Source: Diploscapter coronatus (lineage: Eukaryota; Nematoda; Chromadorea; Rhabditida; Rhabditidae). From it: a DNA stretch of 64,000 bases. Under the pieces are notes generated by a model that was not told the DNA's origin, did not search any database, and saw only the letters and a program-made list of their open reading frames with translations. Every line of letters starts with the position of its first letter. Within the stretch, counting starts at the first letter, position 1. The translations under genes were made by a program, and so were the position numbers. The stretch covers positions 27,977,249-28,041,248 of the forward strand of contig OZ038423.1 in NCBI GenBank assembly GCA_964036155.1, given 5' to 3'. This document shows positions 48,746 to 58,071 of this stretch, piece by piece.

Positions 48746-49566
48746 ATGGGTCGAATCTGTCCGCTGCTCGGTCCCAAGGCCTCCGCATTTTGGTGAGTCT
48801 ATTTTATTTTTTATTTTTTGAAAGAAAAGCTAAGCTTGGATCAGAAATTATTGAATTTTGCAAAGAAATCGAACTGTTTTTAAACTATAATATTTGAATT
48901 TCCAGCATGGTGATGTCTATTTGGGGCGTAATCTTTCTCGGACTACTCGGTGTCTTCTTTCACATTCAGGTAAAATTTACACAAAAAAAATCATTGCATT
49001 TTTATAGAGGATATAATTTTGAAAAATAGCCTAGTTTAAAAGTCAATCGTGATCGTCTATTTTTGAGGCTGTGACTCTGTTCCCGGATCTGGGCTTTGGC
49101 GAGGGCGAGGGCGGCAAGGAAGGCGGACACTCGGTCGAGGAGGCTGAAGGGGGACAAGCCTGGCCGTCGAATGAGTCAGTCTCTTGTTTTATTTTATTTT
49201 TTTCAAAATTTCAGAAGATGTTAAAAATGATCAAGTTTTTAAACGATGAAAATTTCAATTTCATCCAAAACCCTCTTTCACTATTCTTATTTTCGAAAAT
49301 CAACCCCTGAAAAATACCTTTTCTTCTTCTTCGAAATTTCACTTTCCTCGAGCTTGAGCATGAAATAAGGTTGATCAAGAAGAAAAACCTCGAGCTTTTC
49401 AAGATATCTTTTTTATATTTCGGAAGATAACCGTTGTTTTTGCAGATTGGTAGAATCGCGCTACAGCGACAAGGCGATTCAGTGCTGGATTGCCGCTGGA
49501 ATGTACGGAGTGACGCTGGTGCTCGTCTTCTGGCAGAACAAATACAACACTCAGCAGATCTTCTAA
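48746..49566 (+). CDS. ribonuclease kappa (RNASEK) family membrane protein
   Basis: Four exons (48746-48792, 48906-48969, 49068-49174, 49446-49566) give 112 residues. The N-terminus MGRICPLLGPKASAFC then SIWGVIFLGLLGVFFH matches the RNASEK layout: Cys-GPK-Cys, then a helix. The C-terminal half has CWIAAGMYGVTLVLVF. RNASEK is a two-helix protein reported as a V-ATPase-associated (Vo subunit f-like) component and linked to endocytosis; RNase activity is an older assignment. Between the helices lies an unusual Gly/Glu-rich stretch (GEGEGGKEGGHSVEEAEGG), longer and more acidic than I expect. The start at 48746 is favoured by homology; an in-frame ATG at 48704 would add 14 residues. Confidence 0.85.
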
Positions 49567-50547
49567 ACCCACACCAATCAAACGATTCAAATCCCAACAA
49601 ATCTTCCCTTTCTGATTTTCTCACAAATTAAAAATATTTTTTAAGAAATGCTCTGAAGAAAAGTATTCGCAAATATCTTTCTTCTAGGATTGAATACTTT
49701 TCAAAGGCTAAAATTTTTATAAGGAAAGTCCGAAGTCGGTTTCCTCGAAAATATTTCACTTCAGCAGAATTTCTAGTGTAAACTTATTGAAGAGTTTTCT
49801 GAGAGATCAGGAGAAATTTATTCCTTGATTTTTTAATTTAGAAAAAAGTGCTTTACTTTTCACGGAATAATTTTCTCTGAATTTCAAAAATCTAGTATTA
49901 GTTAGCCATATTCCATGAGTCGATGCATAATCAGGCCGAAAATTTTCATCTTTTTCTAATCTGAAAAATTAGCTTGAGAATTTCGATCTGACTGCATAAT
50001 GTCGGTGATATTTCTATGGTCTTTTATTCGTTTTTGTGAATTTTGAACGATCCTTAAAATTTCTCCATCAAATTCTGGGTGTTTTTCTTCAATTTTATCC
50101 GATCATTCTAGGCATAGTGACCAGATCCAAACATTCCTGGGATTTTGCATCAAAATTTGATTTTCCCCAGCAAAATCCCGAAAGCTCAATGATTTTCGAT
50201 GAATTCAGCGATTTTTTATTTCAGTTTCTCTGCTGAACGAAAATTTGTTCTTCATTTTTCACTGCATAATTTTTGTGATTATCATTTCCTGAAAATCCAC
50301 ATAATTTTATTTAAACACGATGATTTTATGCGTATTCGTTTTAGTGTCGAGAAATAAATTCATTTTTACGAGGAAAGACAATTTGAGCCAATTTGAAATT
50401 TCATGTGCACCATTGTTATTTGATCCGCATTCTAACCCTTGAACCGTGCTAATTAGTACAAAGACGCGCCATTATTTGGTCATTTAGAATTTCCTACTGT
50501 CCAAAACAGTTCACCATTTCTTCATCAGTTTTATTTTAACGTGAAAA
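49567..50547. other. intergenic region
   Basis: AT-rich spacer between two plus-strand genes, with no supported exon. It should hold the 3' UTR of the RNase-kappa gene and the promoter of the methyltransferase. Confidence 0.45.
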
Positions 50548-51674
50548 ATGCTATTCATCGACGTTTTCATCGAGTTTTTCGCGTCGATTTACTACAATTT
50601 ATTCGACAAGCTCATTTTGTACCCGATGATGGCCTATGTGGCCCCAAAAATCGGGGTTTTCTTTATGAACCTTGGATACATGCCTTTGGGAAATCGTAGT
50701 AGAAGAAATCATGTAAACGATCCGAACGATGACGTCCTTGTTAATGTCGTGGAAACGAATGCTGATCCCAATGGTACTTTCTAAATCTGAATAAAAATTA
50801 CTGTGAATAGTTGGAAGAAATGCTTGAATTTTCCATTTTTGAAGTTACAAATCAGAAATGAGACGATTTTTCAGATCCAAACATCCCGCACTATTACCTC
50901 TACGAGAAGCCTTTATCACTCCATCCAAAATATCCACGTCTGTCAGGATTAGATCTCCTAGAAGTCAGCTGCGGTCAAGGCACGGGGATTAATTGGATGT
51001 CAATGTATGAACGTTTCCTTCTACTCTGAAGTAAGATGAAGTTTCAGAGCTCACCCTGAGCTTCAAAAAATCGAGGGATGCGACAGGATTGCTTTGAAGC
51101 TCCCGAGAATCCAATACAATGACGCGCAGAAGTTGGGCTATCCAAATCAGTCATATGACATAGGCAGCATTAGTATCTTTCAAAGCTAAGTTAAACTTCG
51201 TTTTCAGTTCTCAACATCGAATCTTCCCATCTCTACCCTGACTGCCCTGCGTTCTTCTCTGAAGTTCACCGTGTTCTCCGCATCGGAGGACACTTCTGCT
51301 GGGCTGATCTGAGATTTGCCGATCAAGTAAGTTAAAAAAAATTCCTCCTTATGAAAAGTCGTTGATTCTTCGGATCTCCGAAGTTACTCAACAGGCTCGC
51401 GAAGCAGGATTGACGTTGGTTCATTGGGTCGAAGTCACGGAAAACATCGTGGCTGGGATACATCGCTCTGCTGCTTACTATGATACGCTACTTGAAAGAG
51501 TAGGTTAAAAAATCTTGGTCATTAAGATTTTCGTCGTTTCAGGCTCCATGGATCGTTCGTCTGTTCCGCTACTCAATTCGGCGTACCTACTGCGCTCCTG
51601 GAACTGTGACCTACCAAAGACTCGTCAGCAGAAGACGACTTTACTTTGTGGGTCTTTGGAGAAAGGATCGATAG
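50548..51674 (+). CDS. class I SAM-dependent methyltransferase, membrane-anchored
   Basis: Six exons (50548-50773, 50875-51004, 51048-51163, 51208-51326, 51395-51499, 51543-51674) give 275 residues. The N-terminus (residues 1-50) is hydrophobic with two short membrane-type stretches (FIDVFIEFFASIYYNLF and LYPMMAYVAPKIGVFFM). The SAM-binding motif is LLEVSCGQGTG near residue 108, followed by GCDRIALKL, the NIESSHLYPDC block and VLRIGGHFCWADL. The pattern resembles the Methyltransf_11 group that includes bacterial phthiotriol-type lipid methyltransferases and a nematode family. Substrate is unknown; a lipid is an inference. The exon 3 end is ambiguous: a GC donor at 51164 keeps the conserved DIVLNIESS, while a GT donor at 51173 would leave a 35-base intron and add three residues. 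Confidence 0.87.
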
Positions 51675-51699
51675 ACATATTTCTTTTCCGTATTAATTG

Positions 51700-51705
51700 A
51701 ATAAA
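51700..51705 (+). terminator. poly(A) signal of the methyltransferase gene
   Basis: AATAAA about 26 bases past the stop codon. Confidence 0.6.
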
Positions 51706-51930
51706 TTTTGAGTTTTCAATGATTTTTTTCTTAAAATTCTTTTACGCTTCTTATCTATATGCTTGTGTAGAAATGGCAGTGGAATTATCGAGCCCCCAGT
51801 GCTTAGCGTTGATTTATTGGCTGTTGGCAAATTGGGAGTGACTTCCGAATTTTAACGGATTCTTTAGCACCATATCGATTTTCGACAGTTTCAGTTTTGC
51901 TTGAAAGTAAACTTTCAGGATCTCGCCACA

Positions 51931-53046
51931 ATGTCGATACTCATTTTCTTGAGTATTTTGGGCAAGTCATGAGTTTCATCTAGGTCTTCAAGCATTTTTT
52001 AGGCCTGACATATGCGCAAGCTCCTCCGACGAACTGCGATGCGTTCAAATTCGTGAAGTGCCAGGAGCGATTTGGTGCCGACATGGGCATCAATGGGGTC
52101 AGTGCTTTCTTTCAAAATCTTTTAGGAACGTAGAGTCTTGCCAAATATGGCGGAAAAGGGAAGCTTTAGAGGTTCAAATTGATCCAATTCCTGATTTCCC
52201 TTTCAGACCGTCTACAACTGGCAGAATCCAATGGGCCTGGCGCTGCAGATCCAGAACATCTACATCGATGGAACCACTCTCAATCCCCTGCAGAAGGGCA
52301 TCGTTTCAGTTTGCAAGTTGGTTTGAAGAACAACTTTTCCACCTATCGTTATTCTTCTTCAGCGCCTACAACGACTTCATCCAATGTCTCCACGAGAACG
52401 CGTTCACTGCTTTCGAGTGCTTTGACCCGAGGTTCTCAAAAGGATTTTTTTAAGAACGAGAGAAGTTTAGGTTCTTGATCACCGCTGACGCCTCACCGGG
52501 TCAAGCCTATTCGTACGCGTTCCTCATGAACATGATTCAATATCAGTGTGGAGCTGGGTTCTATCGTAAATTTGATCTTTTTCAGTCTGAAGACAAATGA
52601 TGAGTTCAGTGGCCTCCGACAATTGGGATTGCATGAAGAGCTACTACGGAGGAAAGAATGGCACTTTGATCGGATGCCTCAATGATTTCGTCGTCAATAC
52701 GGTCAATGATCCTACGAATGCGTGTAATTATTTGCAAGTAAGTAAGGCTTCAGATTCTTGACATTTGAGCACCTTGAACTTTGATGCGATTTTCCCCGTT
52801 TTGTCGGTTTCGGAGAAGAGATTTCTTTTCAGACTGGCATGAACTGCTTCTCCAATTCGATCACCGGCTCACGATGTCCTGATGAGATGCGGTAGTATTT
52901 ATTCTTTCTCCCGAATCAAAATGACCAATTTTAGCTACTACGCCTGCGAGTCGTTCCGCCAGTTCGCTTATCCCAAGTTCGGCTCGATCTGCGTCGCCCA
53001 AACCTGCCAAGTCAACCGATTCCGAGCTTCCGAAGACGATTTTTAA
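51931..53046 (+). CDS. secreted cysteine-rich protein, T20D4.11/DUF19-like (copy 1, plus strand)
   Basis: Eight exons (51931-51961, 52003-52097, 52207-52316, 52363-52431, 52471-52565, 52610-52737, 52833-52891, 52935-53046) give 232 residues. A signal peptide (MSILIFLSILGLTYAQA) leads into a domain with about a dozen spaced cysteines (NCDAFKFVKCQERFG, SVCNAYNDFIQCLHE, WDCMKSYYGG, CLNDF, CNYLQTGMNCFSN, RCPDEMRYYACESF). This fits the nematode-specific secreted DUF19 family; function unknown. Intron 1 begins with GCAAGT at 51962; no GT donor gives a working frame. The acceptor TTTCAG lies about 12 bases before the ATG. A GATA-type site (CTTATCT, 51750-51756) lies upstream. It faces its paralogue at 53332 tail to tail. 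Confidence 0.78.
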
Positions 53047-53286
53047 AATCTCTTATTTAAGTTTTATATTGTAAATTTTCGTTTCGTCCATAAAATTCCT
53101 TTTTGTCATTATTTGGTGATGCACTCCTTCTACGTAATCAATTTTTCAATGGCAATCGACAAAACGGGCAGAGAAGTGATAAAATCTCCGCTTCTTTGCA
53201 AATAGTCTGATAAAGGCACTCATTACCTGCCATCAGACGAAATGATTCAATGCAAACGCAAAATCATCTACAAAAATCAGATAAAG

Positions 53287-53292
53287 TTTATT
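53287..53292 (-). terminator. poly(A) signal of DUF19-like copy 2
   Basis: AATAAA on the minus strand, 40 bases after the stop codon. Confidence 0.6.
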
Positions 53293-53331
53293 TTACAAAA
53301 AAAACTGAAACAAAACTTAAGTTAGGTAAGA

Positions 53332-54438
53332 TTAACGTTGCCACGCGACTACGCACCGAGTGTCCCAGCAAGCATTGTCGAACGTGATTCGGAACGATTC
53401 ACAACCATAGTAGCCGGCCTGAAGTTGAATTTCAACCAAAATTTATCAAGAAATTGAGTAAAATGGAACTCCAATGAGAAAGTATCATTGAAATACGAGC
53501 TCAGCGAACGAACCCCGAGCTCTGCGCATCTCTCAGTGTACACATTGTTCAGGCATCGACCGTTTTCTTGAACAGCTGGGCAGAAATTCTTGGCTGCAAC
53601 GGTGTTATTGAACGTGGTCATGCAGTCCTGATAGGCTTGGGTCGTCTGGATTCCGAGCAAGCAGGTCCATTGACGAACTACTTCTGAAATGCACAAGTTA
53701 TAAAAGAGACAAAAATGAAGCTCTCACCTTCAAACCCTCCATTGCACAGGTATTCCAATCCTCGGAAAGTTCGTACATAGTCGAAAGCTAAATTCCTATA
53801 TTTTCCAGAAAAAGCGAAACAGTTCCGTACTCTGCTGGAAGTCAGCATCCGGTTTGTTCAGTAGAACATACAAGTCCATGCAAGGATAGTATGAGGTACC
53901 CAAACAGCGGTAGTATTCGGTTCGGGTGCTGAAAAGAATCAGAATAGTTGATGGATGCTATTTTTTGAGTACTTGCAAACTTTGATGATTTCGGTGACGT
54001 TCATCTGTAGGAACTTCTGCACAGTGTTCCAGATGACCGTTCCGTTCCTCCAAGTGATGTCATCGGTCAAACCGAAGAAGCGGTTGAATTCGGCCTAGAA
54101 TTAAACGTAGTGGTAAATGAACGGATTTCAAATAGACTGCTCAAGCATGGAAATAACCAGAGTAAGAAAGTAGTCTTTAAGTATGATGACGGAATTAGCT
54201 TCCCTAACAAAGCATCCTTTCCATACCTGACAATAGTTCCACTGTATGTCGATGCATTGAGATATAGCTCTCTGAAATCAATATTTTTTATTTTAAATAC
54301 TCTTCTCGATAGCACCTCTTTCGGCTGCTCTGCGTTGGCTACGAATAAGATTTCATCGTCAGATAGTTGGTAGTCCGGTAGAAGTTGAGCATGTGATAAT
54401 GCGAAAAGAGCCAAAACGAAGAATATAGATTTAATCAT
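53332..54438 (-). CDS. secreted cysteine-rich protein, T20D4.11/DUF19-like (copy 2)
   Basis: Seven exons (54438-54316, 54271-54227, 54094-53973, 53928-53831, 53787-53728, 53683-53514, 53418-53332) give 234 residues. The signal peptide is MIKSIFFVLALFALSHA. The domain shows ISQCIDIQWNYCQ, a WRNGTVIWNTVQKFL block like that of copy 1, RCLNNVYTERC and YYGCESFR near the end, and so is a clear paralogue of the plus-strand copy. A GATA-type site (TGATAAC, plus coordinates 54643-54649) lies about 205 bases upstream of the ATG. It follows the next paralogue on the same strand by 280 bases. Confidence 0.78.
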
Positions 54439-54699
54439 GCCTGAAAACTTACATAAAATCGATAAATTGAGAATTTTCGAAAATTGATTGGTGAAAGATA
54501 ACCGTTGGCATCTCTATATTTTGTGTCTGAAAAGACGGGCAACGTCTCTATCACACTGCCATAAAACTCGGCAGTTAAAATGAGCCACAAGCATTTTGTC
54601 GATATTTTACGTTTTTTACAAGCTTTATTTGGACATGGACTTGTTATCAACTTTCACAAGTAATCGCGATCTATTTATTCAGATTTAAGAAAAAAAAAC

Positions 54700-54705
54700 T
54701 TTATT
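54700..54705 (-). terminator. poly(A) signal of DUF19-like copy 3
   Basis: AATAAA on the minus strand, 13 bases past the stop codon. Confidence 0.5.
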
Positions 54706-54717
54706 TATGAAAAATGG

Positions 54718-55869
54718 TCATAGATCTTGTTTCACTCTCAATGATGCTTTCTCAGCTAGTTCCTTGATGACCCGGTGATGAGCTGAATTAAAAATTACTT
54801 ATTAAAAAATCCTTGTGGACGAAAATACCTTTTTTCGTTTCCATCATCATTTGTACATTGTCCATGTACGGAGTTCGCTTCGGGACAGATACCACTTTTG
54901 CCACTCCACACTGAATGCTCGGACAGAATTTGTCAAAGGCCATAGCTAAGCGTAGTCTTTCGCACTCGAACCAGCCTACCTGAAAAATCATTCAACTTAA
55001 ACAAAATGCTCCAAAGAATTCTATGCCTCCGTTCCGCACGCTTCAAATGGTGCCTGCATACATCTCAAGAAGTCCGCTGAAGCCGGGCAGAAGTTGATTA
55101 GGTTCGTCGTATTGTAGACGTATGCTTCGACACATACATTAAACGCGCCTTGCTGATTCTTAAGCACATCCAGAATGCAGTCATAGTGACGAGTGGATTC
55201 TGAAAAATCAAATTTAAAGAAAACGTTTTGAGTCTAAAAGATACGGATCAATCCCCCATTGCAATCGAACTCCATCTCGATGAAGATCTGACAATACGTA
55301 GTTGCGTTTATCGGAGTTAGTCCGGATTTGATGAAGTTTTGCTGAACAAACCATTCCCATTCATACCTCCAAAATTTTTTGAAGAAATTACCGGGCTCAT
55401 GCAAGTACTATACTGTTCTCCCAGACACTGAGCAAAATCATGACGAGCTCTACAGACTTGCAGGAAGCCGTTAACGCCCTGAAAAAAACGATTTTGTTCA
55501 GATTTGTTTCAAAAATGAGTACCGAGAGATAAAATCCGTTTAGCTCATTGATTAGACCAGTTATATCCGTCCAATCGGTCATGTTGGTGATGTTCAATTG
55601 TTTGTTGAAGCCAATCTGAATTAAGTGTCAGGAGTGAAATTTTTGTCAAAACACTTCACAAGAAGCCATCCTTGCCGTTTCACAGATCGCATCATCGTCA
55701 TTCTGAGTTACCGGAACAAATTCCCTATCTGCGGGGTTGAAGAACGAAAATTCTGCGGAAATTTGAATGATAAATAGCCCTGAAAGTTCATGTCAGACGA
55801 AATTCGAGCAGAAAACCTAGATTTACCTATGAACCAAAACCAAATTACCCAGAAATATGCTCTCGGCAT
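54718..55869 (-). CDS. secreted cysteine-rich protein, T20D4.11/DUF19-like (copy 3)
   Basis: Eight exons (55869-55827, 55779-55655, 55615-55523, 55478-55392, 55341-55245, 55199-55027, 54979-54829, 54782-54718) give 277 residues. An aromatic-rich signal peptide (MPRAYFWVIWFWFIGLFII) precedes the domain: ICETARMASCE, LQVCRARHDFAQCLGEQYSTC, FIEMEFDCNGG, HYDCIL, VCVEAYV, FCPASADFLRC, ACGTE and WFECERLRLAMAFDKFCP. A shared C-terminal block (PKRTPYMDNVQMM, then VIKELAEKASL) ties it closely to copy 4. The intron after ACGTE starts with GC (plus-strand positions 55025-55026); reading on meets a stop at once. A TGATAAG site lies about 105 bases upstream of the ATG. Confidence 0.8.
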
Positions 55870-56041
55870 GGTTTTAGCAGTGCAAAATTTGCCAAAACGA
55901 ATTGATTATCTGCATAGTAGAAGTGGCGAAAATTTTTAATCCGCTTCATGCAGAGGCATTAGAATCCTATTTTGATAAGCTCGTTCAATCAGACACTGTT
56001 ATTTCATTGGCTGATGATAATTCGTAATTTAAGCATTAAAA

Positions 56042-56047
56042 TTTATT
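56042..56047 (-). terminator. poly(A) signal of DUF19-like copy 4
   Basis: AATAAA on the minus strand, about 75 bases after the stop codon. Confidence 0.5.
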
Positions 56048-56121
56048 GAAATAATTTACAACTTCGTAGAAAGTAAGCTCTTTATTCTGAAGTTTCGCTT
56101 CTTCATCATTGAAAGATCTTC

Positions 56122-57677
56122 TTACTGCCTCATCGCAGCCTTTTCTGCCAGTTGTTTGATGGTCATGTGGAAATCTGAAGGCATCTCTCATCATAGAAAT
56201 AATTTTCAAATTTTCAACTGTTTCCAAAGTCTACAGATTTTATTCCATGAAAAGAGAAGCTCGAAACTTCCTTTTCATAGGATCTCTCTAATGATGGCCC
56301 TTCAAATGCAGAATATTCAGAGAATGCCGTGAATTCATACCAGTCTTGTGGCTGTACATTTTCTCGACATTGTCCATGTACGGCGTCTTTTCGGGAACCG
56401 AAGCTGCGTTGTAATTGACATTGCAAACCAGCGTAGGGCAGTTCTTGTCGAACATGCTTGCTAGACGAATACGCTCACATTCCAGCCAACCTGTCTGGAA
56501 GTCATACAGTCTATCAAGCAGAATTTCACTTCCTAAGTTCTCATTAAATACTGGCGCAAGTTACTTTTCAGCTAGTCTTTTGCTGGCTCAGGGGAGTAAC
56601 TAACTCTTCAGACCAACCTCTGCACCGCAGGTATCCTGGAACGGCTTCCTCACGCAATTCTCCAGGGCGTTGGCTGCTGTGCAGTACAGATTTGGGTCCT
56701 AAAGCGATCTTTCTAAATCAAGACAGGATCTTCTTTCGTACCGTAACATTGAAGAACGTGTTAAAGCAGTTTTGTAAGTATTGATCATTATTCTGGACGA
56801 CCGTATTCCAGCACAAGAAGTTCTTGGACATTTCTGAAAAAATACAAATTTTGAGAAGGATGAGAGAAATTACGGATGAATCCTCCAACGCAGTCGAATT
56901 CTTGCTCGACGAAGATTTGCACGTACGTGTAGGCGTTGAACAGCGAAGTTCCTTTGTTCACGAAGTTCACCTGAATTTTACCCTTACAAATAATCACTAA
57001 AGTAGGGTATTGAGAGTGAATATTTTTGATCTTCATTGTCCCAACGCTCATAGAAATAAGACGACCCACAACGCTCATGCAGTTATTGTATTGATCTCCC
57101 AAGCATGCCGCGAAATTCCTTCTAGCCTGGCATACTCTCAAAAACGAATCAACTCCCTGAAATTCATGCTTTTTTTGTTGAAAAAATGAGATTATCCGAC
57201 CGAAAAATAACGATTTCTCAAGTCGTCTATCAAGACTTGTGGATTGTCCCAGTCAGCACCATCAGTGATGTTCAGGTCGCTGTTGTAGGCGTTCTTGAAA
57301 TTTTCCTAGAAAAATAGAAAAGCTGAAATTCACCTGACAAAAAGCCATTCTTGTTGAGATGCATGGAGGAGCAGCGGCCGATATCGAATCTGGAATGAAG
57401 AAACGAGGATTTCCGATTGGGAAGACCGAGTCCAAGGAAACCGTCGATACAACGAATAAGGATGCTGAAAATGGCTCAATTTCTCGATCTATAAAAATCT
57501 CAAACATCTTTTGGAAACGATTCATTCATGCGAAGTACCATTAACTTGGTAGACTAGGAACGATAAATTGCTAGTTATTTCCTTAGATGCCTTTCCTCTA
57601 CTTAAGAGAAAAGTTCAATAATTTTAAAAGAAAAACTTGTAAAATTCAAGTTTACCTATGACAACTCTGAGCATCAT
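56122..57677 (-). CDS. secreted cysteine-rich protein, T20D4.11/DUF19-like (copy 4)
   Basis: Nine exons (57677-57656, 57464-57334, 57305-57201, 57156-57070, 56970-56874, 56833-56742, 56698-56618, 56494-56341, 56174-56122) give 273 residues. The signal peptide spans the first junction (MMLRVVI / ASLFVVSTVSL). The domain aligns block by block with copy 3: FLRVCQARRNFAACLGDQYN, IFVEQEFDCVGGF, CTAANALENC, DTCGAE, GWLECERIRLASMFDKNCP, PEKTPYMDNVEKM and TIKQLAEKAAM. The two are therefore recent tandem duplicates. At the position of the GC donor in copy 3, this copy has a GT donor. CTGATAAG lies about 115 bases upstream of the ATG. It could head a three-gene same-strand cluster. Confidence 0.8.
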
Positions 57678-58071
57678 CGATTGATTCTGCTTTGAGCTAC
57701 GGCGATGACGTCAAAAAGGAGCTGCCTAGTGAAAAGCAGGGGATCGACAAATTCTAAGCCCTTTGGAAAGAAGTTGGCAGTCTACTGAATAACTGATAAG
57801 GCAGACTATGGCAGCGAAATGGGGAGTCAATAAATTATCACCGAGAAAATGATTGCGTTGCAATGGGACGAAATATGCGTAAAAATTGGGGATCTAAATT
57901 TTTTCCTAGCATTCTTTCCTATGTAGAGGAGTCTGCTAAATTGAAGATCTAAATTTGTTGAATAGAAATTGTATCCTTTCTACAAAGCATAAAATGACAC
58001 AATAATTTATGGTATTTTGTGATATCTATCCGAAAAAACATTAAATGCTAATTTCTAAATTTTACATTTAG
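57678..58071. other. intergenic region
   Basis: Promoter side of DUF19-like copy 4, including the GATA-type site. No first exon for the receptor remnant to the right could be found here. Confidence 0.45.

Noticed and set aside
49211..49624. Minus-strand frame of 137 codons over the RNase-kappa 3' end
   Set aside because: It is antisense to a well-supported exon and carries no recognisable protein.
51164..51207. Methyltransferase intron 3 counted as a certain GC-AG intron
   Set aside because: An alternative GT donor at 51173 also keeps the frame, although it leaves only a 35-base intron, so I excluded it from the firm count.
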